Assembly (NCBI RefSeq): GCF_036346615.1
Contig: NZ_CP107836.1
Coordinates: forward strand, 5,642,001 to 5,706,000
DNA: 64,000 bases
Direction: 5' to 3'
Source: Streptomyces sp. NBC_00523
GTDB lineage: Bacteria > Actinomycetota > Actinomycetes > Streptomycetales > Streptomycetaceae
The translations under genes and the position numbers were made by a program. Under the pieces are notes generated by a model. It saw nothing but the letters and a program-made list of their open reading frames with translations, searched no databases and was not told the origin of the DNA. Below, one piece after another: positions 1 to 8,038 of this stretch. How positions within the stretch are numbered: the first letter of the stretch is position 1; each line of letters opens with the position of its first letter.

Positions 1-167
1 CCGTGCGCGAGCTCGTCCTGGAACGGGCCGCCGCCGAGCAGGGCCGCGCGCCGCAGCGGTGCGCCCTCGGGACGCTCGGCGCGAGCCACGACCTCTGCCC
101 GGTGGGCTGCTGCCCGGCCCGGGCGCCCAAGCCCGCAGCCGCGGGAGCCGACAGCCCCTACGCGTAA
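1..167 (+). CDS. hemH: Ferrochelatase (coproporphyrin type), C-terminal fragment
   Basis: Only the last 54 codons lie in the window; the frame is entered at base 3 and ends with TAA at 165-167. The tail contains the cysteine-rich stretch SHDLCPVGCCPA, which resembles the C-terminal [2Fe-2S] ligand region of actinobacterial ferrochelatases; these insert iron into coproporphyrin III in haem synthesis. The gene lies directly upstream of an inositol-phosphatase-family gene, an order I recall from Streptomyces chromosomes. The identification rests on a short tail and on context, so it is probable rather than certain. Confidence 0.7.
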   Translation, partial: VRELVLERAAAEQGRAPQRCALGTLGASHDLCPVGCCPARAPKPAAAGADSPYA

Positions 168-215
168 GCCCTCGCTCTTCCCTGTCCACCCCTTCTCAAC
201 CTCTTAGGGAACGCC

Positions 216-1046
216 GTGACCCGAGTCGAACACTCAGTGGAAACCCTGCTCGAACTCGCCATGGAAGCCGCGGAACTCGCCGGCCGGCTGCTGCGCGACG
301 GGCGTCCGGCCGGACTGGGCGTGGCCGCGACCAAGTCCAGCCCGGTCGACGTCGTCACCGAGATGGACCTCGCCGCCGAGAAGCTGATCACCGACTTCCT
401 GATCGACTTCCGCCCCCTCGATGGCTACCTCGGCGAGGAGGGCGGCACGACCTCCGAGGGCGTCAGCGGTGTGCGCTGGGTGATCGACCCCCTCGACGGC
501 ACGGTGAACTACCTCTACGGACTCCCGTCCTGGGCCGTCTCCATCGGCATCGAGATGTACGGCGAGCGGGTCGCCGGTGTGGTGGAGGTCCCGATGCGCG
601 GCGAGACGTACTTCGCGCAACGCGGCCTCGGGGCCTTCGTCACGGGCGGGGTGTACGGCAAGGAGCACGTCCGGCTGCGGTGCCGGGAGACCGCCCCGCT
701 CTCCGAGGCGCTGGTGGCGACCGGCTTCAACTACGTCGCCGAGGTCCGGGCCCACCAGGCCGAGGTGGCGCGCGACCTCGTCCCGCAGGTCCGGGACATC
801 CGGCGCGGCGGCTCCGCGGCGATCGACCTCTGCGACGTGGCCGCCGGCCGGCTCGACGGCTACTACGAGCGCGGGCTGCACCCCTGGGACCTGGCCGCGG
901 GCGACATCATCGCCCGGGAGGCCGGTGCCCTCACCGGCGGGCGCCCGGGCAGGCCGGCCGACGGCGAGCTGACCGTCGCCGCGTCCCCCGGGGTCTTCGA
1001 ACCGCTCCAGGCCCTCCTGGACGGGCTGGGCGCCTGGCACGACTGA
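216..1046 (+). CDS. Inositol monophosphatase family phosphatase
   Basis: This 276-residue protein has the complete Mg2+-dependent phosphatase signature of the IMPase/SuhB/CysQ superfamily. EEGG supplies metal ligands near residue 72, WVIDPLDGTVNY follows near residue 88, and the C-terminal WDLAAGDIIAREAG lies near residue 228. The GTG start at 216 has an AGGGA ribosome-binding sequence about 7 nt upstream. The substrate could be inositol-1-phosphate, histidinol phosphate or another sugar phosphate, and the sequence alone does not decide. It follows the ferrochelatase gene by about 50 bp and ends at a strong hairpin shared with the convergent small gene. Confidence 0.93.
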   Translation: MTRVEHSVETLLELAMEAAELAGRLLRDGRPAGLGVAATKSSPVDVVTEMDLAAEKLITDFLIDFRPLDGYLGEEGGTTSEGVSGVRWVIDPLDGTVNYLYGLPSWAVSIGIEMYGERVAGVVEVPMRGETYFAQRGLGAFVTGGVYGKEHVRLRCRETAPLSEALVATGFNYVAEVRAHQAEVARDLVPQVRDIRRGGSAAIDLCDVAAGRLDGYYERGLHPWDLAAGDIIAREAGALTGGRPGRPADGELTVAASPGVFEPLQALLDGLGAWHD

Positions 1047-1074
1047 TACGCGCCGGACCCGTACCGGAGCAGCA

Positions 1075-1116
1075 GAAAGGCCCCGCAGCCGCCGTACGGC
1101 GGCTGCGGGGCCTTTC
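1075..1116. terminator. Bidirectional hairpin terminator
   Basis: A perfect 19-bp inverted repeat with a GTAC loop lies between the convergent phosphatase gene and the small minus-strand gene. There is no long U-tract, as is usual in streptomycetes. Confidence 0.85.
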
Positions 1117-1130
1117 GCCCATAGCGACGG

Positions 1131-1307
1131 TCAGGCGTTCGTCGTCGTGCTGATCCGCACACCGTGCTCGGCGGCGAGACGACGGAGGTCGTCCAGCTCG
1201 CTCTGCTCGACGTCCGCGAGGAAGTCGTCGCCCGTCTCGCGGGCCTTCGTGAGGTCGTCCTCGGTCGTCTTGATGCGTTGCAGCAGACCTGCGGTGAAAG
1301 CGTCCAT
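1131..1307 (-). CDS. Small acidic hypothetical protein, 58 residues
   Basis: The reading frame starts with ATG at 1307, preceded by GAGGGGGCG as ribosome-binding sequence. It encodes MDAFTAGLLQRIK followed by a helical charged segment and the tail RISTTTNA. A second in-frame ATG at 1322 would add five residues, but it overlaps the ribosome-binding sequence. No domain is recognised. The heptad-like leucines (LLQRI, FLADV, LDDLRRL) suggest a short coiled coil. It converges on the phosphatase gene across a shared terminator. Confidence 0.7.
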   Translation of the reverse strand: MDAFTAGLLQRIKTTEDDLTKARETGDDFLADVEQSELDDLRRLAAEHGVRISTTTNA

Positions 1308-1691
1308 GAAGCGCCCCCTCATCGTGGGTCGGTGGCACGGGGGTGTGCCCGGGTTTCCCTCCGCCGAGGCGGTAGGGCGGGTGATCACGCACTCTCCGGG
1401 GGACGGAGGGGCCTGTGACAACGCCACATGGGAAGACGTGATCGGCGGGTGTGAATGCGTACTCCCCCGCCTGAAGCTCAGAGAAACCTCAACTGGCCCG
1501 GAAATCCCGTAGCTTCCCCGAAGCCGCAGGTCGGGGCGGGACGTCTTACCGCCGGTTTATGCGGGTTGCGGGCAGGATGGAGCCGCACAAGTGTGCCGGG
1601 GCCGCGCCCGCGGCGCGGGCGGCCGGGCCGTCCCGGGCGCCCGGCGCCCCGTGGTGCAGACCGCTTGCGAAGTTCTAGGGAAGGAAGCGCC
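1308..1691. other. Intergenic region between small gene and cutR
   Basis: These 384 bp carry the divergent promoters for the small minus-strand gene and for cutR. I could not identify a convincing -35/-10 pair. No open frame here has support. Confidence 0.4.
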
Positions 1692-2345
1692 GTGCGCGTA
1701 CTCGTCGTGGAGGACGAGCAGCTGCTCGCCGATGCGGTGGCCACCGGATTGCGCCGTGAGGCCATGGCCGTCGATGTCGTGTACGACGGGGCCGCGGCGG
1801 TGGAGCGCATCGAGGTCAACGACTACGACGTCGTGGTGCTCGACCGCGACCTCCCCGTGGTCCACGGCGACGACGTCTGCCGCCGGATCGTGGAGCTCGG
1901 CATGCCCACCCGGGTCCTCATGCTCACCGCGTCCGGGGACGTCAGCGACCGGGTGGAGGGCCTGGAGCTCGGCGCCGACGACTATCTGCCCAAGCCCTTC
2001 GCGTTCAGCGAGCTGACCGCCCGGGTACGGGCCCTCGGCCGGCGGACCACCGTCGCCCTGCCGCCCGTCCTGGAGCGGGCCGGGATCAAGCTGGACCCCA
2101 ATCGCCGGGAGGTGTTCCGGGGTGGCCAGGAGGTCCAGCTCGCGCCCAAGGAGTTCGCCGTCCTGGAGGTCCTGATGCGCAGCGAGGGCGCCGTCGTCTC
2201 GGCGGAGCAGCTGCTGGAGAAGGCCTGGGACGAGAACACCGACCCGTTCACCAACGTCGTCCGGGTGACCGTCATGACCCTGCGCCGCAAGCTCGGTGAG
2301 CCGCCCGTGATCGTCACGGTGCCCGGCTCCGGCTACCGGATCTGA
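1692..2345 (+). CDS. cutR: OmpR-family response regulator CutR
   Basis: This 217-residue regulator has a receiver domain (acidic pair E7/D8, phospho-acceptor D51 in VVLDRDLP, K101 in LPKPF) and an OmpR/PhoB winged-helix domain ending GSGYRI. The GTG start at 1692 follows AAGGAAG. The length and N-terminus match CutR of Streptomyces lividans. CutRS was first tied to copper and was later reported to act in secretion stress and extracellular disulfide or protease control. The stop codon overlaps the start of cutS (TGATG), so the pair is translationally coupled. Confidence 0.92.
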   Translation: MRVLVVEDEQLLADAVATGLRREAMAVDVVYDGAAAVERIEVNDYDVVVLDRDLPVVHGDDVCRRIVELGMPTRVLMLTASGDVSDRVEGLELGADDYLPKPFAFSELTARVRALGRRTTVALPPVLERAGIKLDPNRREVFRGGQEVQLAPKEFAVLEVLMRSEGAVVSAEQLLEKAWDENTDPFTNVVRVTVMTLRRKLGEPPVIVTVPGSGYRI

Positions 2346-3580
2346 TGCCCGTGCCCGCCGCCCCGCCGCCCGCACCCCCCAAGCCCACCTGGGAGCCGAA
2401 GCAGCAGGAGCCCTCGTACCCCTGGCTGCGTCCGACCATCCGGATACGGCTCACGCTGCTGTACGGCGGCATGTTCCTGATCGCGGGCATCCTGCTGCTG
2501 TCGATCATCTACATGCTGGCGGCGCAGGCCCTGCACGTGGGCAGTGAGCTGCCTTTCAAGGTCGTCGACGGCTACATGTCCAGCAAGGTCTGCAACCTCC
2601 TGGAGCACGGCAACTCGCCGAGCGCGGTCAACGCCGCGATGAACTCCTGCGTGAACCACCAGCGCCAGCAGGCCCTGGACACGCTGCTCAACCGGTCGCT
2701 GCTGGCCCTGGTGGGGCTCAGCATCATCGCCTTCGCCTTCGGCTACGGCATGGCGGGCCGGGTGCTCTCGCCGCTGGGCCGGATCACCCGCATCGCCCGC
2801 CGGGTGGCCGGGACCGACCTCTCCAGGCGCATCGAGCTGGACGGGCCGGACGACGAGCTCAAGGAGCTGTCCGACACCTTCGACGACATGCTGGACCGGC
2901 TGGAGCGGGCCTTCACCGCGCAGCAGCGGTTCGTCGGCAACGCCTCGCACGAGCTGCGCACGCCGCTGGCCATCAACCGCACGCTGCTGGAGGTCCACCT
3001 CTCCGACCCGGAGGCCCCGCCCGAGCTCCAGCAGCTGGGCAAGACGCTGCTGGCCACCAACGAGCGCAGCGAGCAGCTGGTGGAGGGCCTGCTGCTGCTG
3101 GCCCGCAGCGACAACCAGATCATCGAGCGCAAACCCGTCGACCTCGCCGAGGTCGCCTCGCGCGCCATGGACCAGGCGCGCGGCGAGGCCGAGGCCAAGG
3201 GCGTGGAGACGCGCGTGGAGCTGGCCGAGGCCGTCGTCCAGGGCAACGGCGTCCTGCTGGAGCGCATCGCGCTGAACCTCGTACAGAACGCCGTCCGCTA
3301 CAACGTGCCGGAGGGCGGCTGGGTCGACGTGAGCACGGAGCTGCTGCCCGGCCAGGCGGTGCTCGTCGTCTCGAACACGGGGCCCGTGGTCCCGGCGTAC
3401 GAGATCGACAACCTCTTCGAGCCGTTCAGGCGGCTGCGTACGGAGCGGACGGGCAGCGACAAGGGGGTCGGGCTCGGTCTGTCGATCGCGCGGTCCGTCG
3501 CCCGCGCCCATGGCGGCCGTATCATCGCCGAGCCCCGCGAAGGCGGTGGTCTTGTGATGCGCGTCTCACTGCCGGTCTGA
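2345..3580 (+). CDS. cutS: Sensor histidine kinase CutS
   Basis: This 411-residue kinase has a proline-rich cytoplasmic N-terminus, a membrane segment around residues 38-60, a short extracellular loop, a second membrane segment around 115-138, HAMP, HisKA with phospho-accepting H202 in NASHELRTPLA, and an ATPase domain with N-box NLVQNAVRYN and G-box KGVGLGLSIARS. The extracellular loop contains just two cysteines, C83 and C102, fitting a redox-sensing role proposed for CutS. It overlaps cutR by one base. Confidence 0.92.
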   Translation: MPVPAAPPPAPPKPTWEPKQQEPSYPWLRPTIRIRLTLLYGGMFLIAGILLLSIIYMLAAQALHVGSELPFKVVDGYMSSKVCNLLEHGNSPSAVNAAMNSCVNHQRQQALDTLLNRSLLALVGLSIIAFAFGYGMAGRVLSPLGRITRIARRVAGTDLSRRIELDGPDDELKELSDTFDDMLDRLERAFTAQQRFVGNASHELRTPLAINRTLLEVHLSDPEAPPELQQLGKTLLATNERSEQLVEGLLLLARSDNQIIERKPVDLAEVASRAMDQARGEAEAKGVETRVELAEAVVQGNGVLLERIALNLVQNAVRYNVPEGGWVDVSTELLPGQAVLVVSNTGPVVPAYEIDNLFEPFRRLRTERTGSDKGVGLGLSIARSVARAHGGRIIAEPREGGGLVMRVSLPV

Positions 3581-3985
3581 CCGGCCCGAGAGGAGCTTTG
3601 CGCACCCATTATTTTTTGTTCGCTTTGAGCGGAATTTTCGGGACCTGATCCCGAAGGGGCCGTGTGTGATCGATCACAGGAGTGAATATCTCCCTGTCCA
3701 CGCTCCGTGACCAGGGAACTCACCGGAAACCCGGCGAATCACCGGGTTTTCGGGGGCAGGCATGACGGGAAGTACACGGGGTGGTGCCTGTAAAGGGTGC
3801 CGCCGGGACCGTGTACGGTCCCCATCGCCACCCAAGCCGATCACTCCCGAGCGGTCCTTTTGGGTGTCGATTGAGTAACAGACCTTGATGTGAGGCAAAA
3901 TCTCCGCCTCAGGTCGGGCACAAGTCCGGCCTCTCACGCGTTACGAGCGCTGAGACACCGCAGACACCCAGAGGGGGAGAGCGAC
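3581..3985 (+). promoter_or_regulatory. AT-rich intergenic region upstream of the DUF4193 gene
   Basis: This 405-bp stretch is clearly lower in GC than its surroundings. It contains a T-rich run at 3608-3617, a TTCGGGA/TCCCGAA hairpin at 3637-3655, the perfect palindrome TGTGATCGATCACA at 3665-3678, and a terminator-like hairpin at 3724-3752. The last 200 bp should hold the promoter of the DUF4193 gene, but I cannot fix its elements. Confidence 0.5.
3724..3752 (+). terminator. Hairpin terminator or attenuator
   Basis: The stem CCGGAAACCCGG pairs with CCGGGTTTTCGG with one G-T wobble around a 7-nt loop. It lies 144 bp past cutS and 234 bp before the next gene. It may end cutRS transcription or act as a leader hairpin. 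Confidence 0.6.
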
Positions 3986-4282
3986 ATGGCAACGGATTAC
4001 GACACCCCACGCAAGACCGACGACGACGTCGATCAGGACAGCCTTGAAGAGCTGAAGGCGCGCCGGAGCGACAAGACGGCATCCGCCGTCGACGTCGACG
4101 AGTTCGACGCGGCCGAGGGCCTTGAGCTGCCCGGCGCAGACCTGTCCAACGAGGAACTGGCCGTACGGGTCCTGCCCAAGCAGGCCGACGAGTTCACCTG
4201 CATGAGCTGCTTCCTCGTGCACCACCGCAGTCAGCTGGCCCGCGAGAAGAACGGCCAGCCGATCTGCCGCGACTGCGACTGA
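3986..4282 (+). CDS. DUF4193 family protein, zinc-ribbon-like
   Basis: This 98-residue acidic protein begins at ATG 3986 after the ribosome-binding sequence GAGGGGGAGA. The N-terminal 60 residues are rich in Asp and Glu. The C-terminal part has two Cys-x2-Cys pairs, C72/C75 (TCMSC) and C94/C97 (CRDC), spaced like a small zinc-binding knuckle. The family is conserved across actinobacteria and, from memory, is found near dut and DUF3093 genes in mycobacteria too. Its biochemical role is unknown to me. It may be cotranscribed with the next gene 13 bp downstream. Confidence 0.88.
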   Translation: MATDYDTPRKTDDDVDQDSLEELKARRSDKTASAVDVDEFDAAEGLELPGADLSNEELAVRVLPKQADEFTCMSCFLVHHRSQLAREKNGQPICRDCD

Positions 4283-4295
4283 GATCCGGTCGGCC

Positions 4296-5240
4296 GTGGC
4301 AGGGGACACACCGTTCCGCAAGCGGCGCCCCTGGGGCAGAAGGCCACCGGAGGCGCACCAGGGCGGTACAGGCCCGGCAGAAGGCGCAGAGGCGTCTGCC
4401 GAGCGGTCCGCCCTGCCACCTTCGCCGGACGGACAGGACGACGAGCGGGGCCTGCAGGCGGCCTCGCTCGAAGCGGCGGAAGTAGCCGTACGCGCAGCCC
4501 GTGAGGCTGCCGGAGTCGACACGGCCGATGGGGCCGGACAGGTCGGCAGGACGGAGCCCGTGACCGGGGCAGGCCGTCTGAGTTCAGTGAAACGGGGCGT
4601 ACGCAAGGGCGGGGAGAGCGCCAAGGAAGCGATCGGTCATATCGCGGACCTGATCATCCACATCGCTCCCCGCGTCCCTGTGCGCGACCTCGCCACCCTG
4701 CGCAAGCACTTTCCCGGCCTCGGGCCGGAGGAGATCGCGGACCGGCTCGTCGTGGGCGCGAGCCGCGCGACCGCCACCGTCGGCGCCGGAATCGGCGCGG
4801 CGGCCATGATGCCCGTGCCGCCCGCGATGCTCGCCGAGCTGGCCACCGAGGTCACCGGCGTCGCCGCCATAGAGATGAAGCTCGTCGCCGAGCTGCACGA
4901 GGTCTACGGACGCCGTCCCCCGGGCGGCGTCGGCCGGCGCTCCACCGCCTACCTCACCGCATGGACCGAGGAGCGCGGCATCGAGATCACCCGCCCCGCC
5001 ACGGTCGACGCGGCGCTGAGCGGCCGGATGAAGCGCGAGCTGCGCCGCCAGATCATGAAGCGCACCGTGCGCAACCTGCCGAGCCTGATCCCGTTCATGG
5101 TCGGCGCCGCGGTCGGCGCGTCCATGAACCGGCGCGACACCAGGAAGCTCGCCGAGCGGGTCAGGAAGGACCTGCGCGAGAAGCAGATCCCCTGGGACAG
5201 CCTCCCGGAGCAGCCCCCGCTGAAACCTGAGAACCCCTAG
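4296..5240 (+). CDS. Conserved hypothetical protein, possibly EcsC-like
   Basis: This 314-residue protein has a disordered, charged, Ala/Glu-rich N-terminal third (residues 1-100). The C-terminal domain carries two glycine/alanine-rich amphipathic stretches, around residues 155-175 (VGAGIGAAAMMPVPP) and 260-280 (IPFMVGAAVGASMNRR). The pattern of helices with a late GAAVGA-N-R motif recalls EcsC-family proteins, but I cannot confirm that. No enzyme motif was seen. It follows the DUF4193 gene closely on the same strand and overlaps the convergent DUF3093 gene by 4 bp. Confidence 0.8.
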   Translation: MAGDTPFRKRRPWGRRPPEAHQGGTGPAEGAEASAERSALPPSPDGQDDERGLQAASLEAAEVAVRAAREAAGVDTADGAGQVGRTEPVTGAGRLSSVKRGVRKGGESAKEAIGHIADLIIHIAPRVPVRDLATLRKHFPGLGPEEIADRLVVGASRATATVGAGIGAAAMMPVPPAMLAELATEVTGVAAIEMKLVAELHEVYGRRPPGGVGRRSTAYLTAWTEERGIEITRPATVDAALSGRMKRELRRQIMKRTVRNLPSLIPFMVGAAVGASMNRRDTRKLAERVRKDLREKQIPWDSLPEQPPLKPENP

Positions 5241-5695
5241 GCCCGGACCGCCGCGGTCAGCGCTGCCACCAGGGCCTGCGGGTCGCGCGTCGAGAGATAG
5301 ACGTACGGGGTCGGGTCCTCCGGGTCGGTGACCTCCACCCGGACCGCCGTCGGGATGTAGCTGCGCAGCAGCATGAAGGCCCGGACGTCCGCCTTGTGCG
5401 TGCGCCAGGCGCGCGCCTCCTCGGCGTCCAGCACCTCGGCCTCCCCGAGCGCCGAGACCGGGATCCGCGCGTCCCCGGCGACCAGCGCCCCCGCCACGAC
5501 CCGGATGCGGGCGGAGCCGTACGAGCTGACCGCGACGGCCGACAGGACCGTGCCGCCGGCCAGTCCGGCGAGGAGCGGCAGGGTGCCCAGCGGCAGCAGC
5601 ATCAGCGCGCACGCGATGCCGATCAGGACGGCGATCAGCCACCACGAACGGGGTGCGGTGAGGCGTTCGTCGTAGGGCGGGGTCGAAGGCTGCAT
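5237..5695 (-). CDS. DUF3093 family membrane protein
   Basis: This 152-residue protein has two adjacent hydrophobic segments near the N-terminus (about residues 17-35 and 38-58), then a soluble domain with the DUF3093 features IRVVAGALVAGDARIPVSAL and a C-terminal part reading STRDPQALVAAL. This PH-like, membrane-anchored family is restricted to actinobacteria. In the synteny block it sits beside dut on the opposite strand. Function is unknown. Its start lies 58 bp from the divergent thioesterase gene. Confidence 0.88.
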   Translation of the reverse strand: MQPSTPPYDERLTAPRSWWLIAVLIGIACALMLLPLGTLPLLAGLAGGTVLSAVAVSSYGSARIRVVAGALVAGDARIPVSALGEAEVLDAEEARAWRTHKADVRAFMLLRSYIPTAVRVEVTDPEDPTPYVYLSTRDPQALVAALTAAVRA

Positions 5696-5739
5696 GGCTC
5701 CAGCTTGGCACGGCGCGACCGGCGGGTTACCCGCGCGGG

Positions 5740-5745
5740 TAAGGT
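5740..5745 (+). promoter_or_regulatory. -10 box TAAGGT, probable leaderless start
   Basis: TAAGGT lies 8 nt before the GTG start of the thioesterase gene, and no ribosome-binding sequence is seen. This spacing puts the transcription start at or next to the start codon. No clear -35 box was found. Confidence 0.5.
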
Positions 5746-5753
5746 CTGCGCCT

Positions 5754-6338
5754 GTGAGTGGAACATCTGCGGCTCTGACGCCCCCGGCCGACGCGGTGAA
5801 ACCGGTCCGGCACCCCGAAGCCCCGGCCCCCGGCGAGCTCCTCGGCGCGCACTACGAGCACTGCTTCGGCTGCGGCTCCGGCCAGCCCCACGGACTGCAC
5901 CTCCAGGCGCGGGCCGGCGAGGGTGTCCGGGTGACCGCCGAGTTCACCGTGAAGGCCGCCCACCAGGGCGCCCCGGGCCTGGCGCACGGAGGAGTGCTGG
6001 CCACGGCGCTGGACGAGACGCTCGGCTCGCTGAACTGGCTGCTGCGGGTCATCGCGGTCACCGGACGGCTGGAGACCGACTTCGTGCGGCCCGTCCCCGT
6101 CGACACCGTGCTGTTCCTCGACGCCGAGGTCACCGCCGTGCACGGCCGGAAGATCTACTCCCGGGCCACCGGCCGGATCGGCGGCCCGGACGGGCCGGTC
6201 GCGGTGCGCGCCGACGCCCTGTTCATCGAGGTCAAGGTCGACCACTTCATCGAGAACGGCCGGCCGGCCGAGATCCAGGCGGCCATGGCCGACCCCGACC
6301 AGGTCAGGCGTGCCCGCGCCTTCGAGGTGAACCCGTGA
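5754..6338 (+). CDS. PaaI-family hotdog-fold thioesterase
   Basis: This 194-residue protein has the 4HBT/PaaI signature AHGGVLATALDETLG near residue 80, preceded by HCFGCGSGQPHGL, a motif common in actinobacterial acyl-CoA thioesterases. It would hydrolyse an acyl-CoA whose identity is unknown. I chose the GTG at 5754 because a -10 box sits 8 nt upstream. Longer readings would run through the divergent DUF3093 start. The stop overlaps the start of dut (TGATG), so the two genes are coupled. Confidence 0.88.
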   Translation: MSGTSAALTPPADAVKPVRHPEAPAPGELLGAHYEHCFGCGSGQPHGLHLQARAGEGVRVTAEFTVKAAHQGAPGLAHGGVLATALDETLGSLNWLLRVIAVTGRLETDFVRPVPVDTVLFLDAEVTAVHGRKIYSRATGRIGGPDGPVAVRADALFIEVKVDHFIENGRPAEIQAAMADPDQVRRARAFEVNP

Positions 6339-6871
6339 TGCGCCATCCCGTCGACGTCCTGATCCGCCGGGTCGACCCGGACGTTCCGCTTCCGGCCTAC
6401 GGGCACCCCGGCGACGCCGGCGCGGACCTCGTGACGACCGAGGCCGCCGAGCTGGCACCGGGGGAGCGGGCCGTACTGCCCACCGGGGTTTCGATCGCCC
6501 TGCCCGACGGGTACGCCGCGTTCGTGCACCCGCGATCCGGTCTCGCCGCCCGCTGCGGAGTCGCCCTGGTGAATGCCCCGGGGACGGTCGATGCCGGGTA
6601 CCGTGGAGAGATCAAAGTGATCGTCGTCAATCTCGACCCGCGCGAGTCCGTGCGGTTCGAGCGGTTCGACCGGATTGCCCAACTGGTCGTGCAGCAGGTC
6701 GAGAAGGTGCGCTTCCACGAGGTGTCGGAGCTTCCCGGCTCGGCGCGGGCCGAAGGGGGCTTCGGGTCCACCGGCGGCCATGCCGCCGTTGATGTTGATG
6801 GCGTCCGGGGCGGGGTTCCCCAGGGCGGGAACAGCTACGCTTCGGTCGAATCCGACCGGGAAGGACAGTGA
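6338..6871 (+). CDS. dut: dUTP diphosphatase
   Basis: This 177-residue trimeric dUTPase hydrolyses dUTP to dUMP and diphosphate, limiting uracil in DNA. All five motifs are visible: HPGDAGADL, PRSGLAARCG, NAPGTVDAGYRGEI, RIAQLVVQQV and the C-terminal EGGFGSTGGH. The body then extends about 30 residues beyond motif 5, a tail longer than in most bacterial dUTPases. The ATG overlaps the thioesterase stop, and the DUF3710 gene starts 2 bp after the dut stop. Confidence 0.96.
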   Translation: MRHPVDVLIRRVDPDVPLPAYGHPGDAGADLVTTEAAELAPGERAVLPTGVSIALPDGYAAFVHPRSGLAARCGVALVNAPGTVDAGYRGEIKVIVVNLDPRESVRFERFDRIAQLVVQQVEKVRFHEVSELPGSARAEGGFGSTGGHAAVDVDGVRGGVPQGGNSYASVESDREGQ

Positions 6872-6872
6872 C

Positions 6873-7637
6873 GTGTTCGGACGTCGCAAGAACAGTGATG
6901 CCGCCGATGACACGGCGGACGAGGCGCGCGAGGCCGAGCAGGTCGTCGACGAGCAGGATGACGCCGAGGGCGAGTCCCGCCGGACGAACCTTCCGCCGGC
7001 GCCGCGCCCGGACGGTCCGTGGGACATCAGCGAGGTGTCCCAGCCCGGCGACGGCCGGGTCGACCTGGGCGGCATCTTCGTGCCCGGCGTCGAGGGCATG
7101 GAGCTGCGCGTGGAGGTCGCCGGTGACGCGATCGTCGCCGCCACCGTCGTGATGCGCGACAGCGCGGTCCAGCTGCAGGCCTTCGCCGCCCCCAAGAAGG
7201 AGGGCATCTGGGGCGAGGTCCGCGAGGAGATCGCCTCGGGCATCACCCAGCAGGGCGGCATCATCGACGAGGTCGAGGGCCCGCTGGGCTGGGAGCTGCG
7301 CGCGCAGGTCCCCGTACAGCTTCCCGATGGCGCGAACGGCGTGCAGCTGGTGCGCTTCGTCGGCGTCGACGGCCCGCGCTGGTTCCTGCGCGGTGTGATC
7401 TCCGGCCAGGGCGCCGTGCAGCCGGAGGCCGCCGGGCTTCTGGAGTCGGTCTTCCGGGACACCGTGGTCGTCCGCGGCGAGGGCCCGATGGCCCCGCGCG
7501 ACCCGATCGTCCTCAAGCTCCCCAACGACGCCCAGATGGTTCCCGAGGGCGTGCAGCAGGAGGACCAGGAGGGCTCGAAGTTCTCCGGTGGCATGGCGGG
7601 CCTCCAGCGCGGTCCCGAGATCACCGAGGTGCGCTGA
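6873..7637 (+). CDS. DUF3710 family protein
   Basis: This 254-residue soluble protein starts with GTG at 6873 after AAGGACAG. The N-terminal 50 residues are a highly charged linker. The rest holds family-typical segments such as RVDLGGIFVPG, EIASGITQQGG, VRFVGVDGPRWFLRG and PMAPRDPIVLKLP. The family is actinobacterial and nearly always next to dut. No catalytic motif is recognised. A strong terminator follows, so thioesterase-dut-DUF3710 looks like one operon. Confidence 0.92.
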   Translation: MFGRRKNSDAADDTADEAREAEQVVDEQDDAEGESRRTNLPPAPRPDGPWDISEVSQPGDGRVDLGGIFVPGVEGMELRVEVAGDAIVAATVVMRDSAVQLQAFAAPKKEGIWGEVREEIASGITQQGGIIDEVEGPLGWELRAQVPVQLPDGANGVQLVRFVGVDGPRWFLRGVISGQGAVQPEAAGLLESVFRDTVVVRGEGPMAPRDPIVLKLPNDAQMVPEGVQQEDQEGSKFSGGMAGLQRGPEITEVR

Positions 7638-7656
7638 CCCGCACCCGCGGACACCG

Positions 7657-7702
7657 GCCGGTGGGCCGTACCCCTTTCCCGGGGTGCGGCCCACCGGCTT
7701 TT
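7657..7702 (+). terminator. Hairpin terminator after the DUF3710 gene
   Basis: An 18-bp near-perfect stem with a TTTCCC loop is followed by TTTT. It separates the dut operon from the kdp locus. Confidence 0.9.
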
Positions 7703-7861
7703 GCGTGCGCCGGCGCGTACGGGACGCGTATCGGCGGCGTACGGGCGTCGTCAAGGCCGGGCCCACTTCCGTAAGGGAGGCATCAACGCAGGTCACAGCG
7801 GTGCCGGGGGGCGGTTTGCTCAAGGGGTCCGATTCATCGACACCTCATTCAGGAGCATCCG

Positions 7862-7945
7862 ATGGCCGATGCGGCCTTCGTCGTCACCACGATCGCGGTC
7901 TTCGCGCTGGTGGCACTCGTCGCCAAGGGGGTGGCGAAGCTGTGA
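7862..7945 (+). CDS. 27-residue membrane micropeptide upstream of kdpF
   Basis: ATG at 7862 follows AGGAGCATCCG and opens a 27-codon frame (MADAAFVVTTIAVFALVAL, then VAKGVAKL). It encodes one transmembrane helix with a lysine-tipped C-terminus. Its stop overlaps the kdpF start (GTGA), so it is translationally coupled to the Kdp operon. It is not KdpF, which follows directly and has the usual PERF ending. It could be a second small Kdp subunit, or a leader peptide that opens translation of kdpF. The strong ribosome-binding sequence and the coupling argue that it is translated. Confidence 0.72.
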   Translation: MADAAFVVTTIAVFALVALVAKGVAKL

Positions 7946-8031
7946 GCGCGGACAACGTGGCCGGCCTCGTCGTGGCCGCCGCCCTGCTGGGATATCTCGT
8001 CCTGGCCCTCCTCTTCCCGGAGAGGTTCTGA
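7942..8031 (+). CDS. kdpF: K+-transporting ATPase small subunit KdpF
   Basis: This 29-residue single-pass membrane peptide reads MSADNVAGLVVAAALLGYL and ends ALLFPERF, the standard length and C-terminus of KdpF. In other bacteria KdpF stabilises the KdpABC complex. The GTG start lies inside the upstream micropeptide stop, and kdpA follows 7 bp later. Confidence 0.9.
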   Translation: MSADNVAGLVVAAALLGYLVLALLFPERF

Positions 8032-8038
8032 GCCCGAC

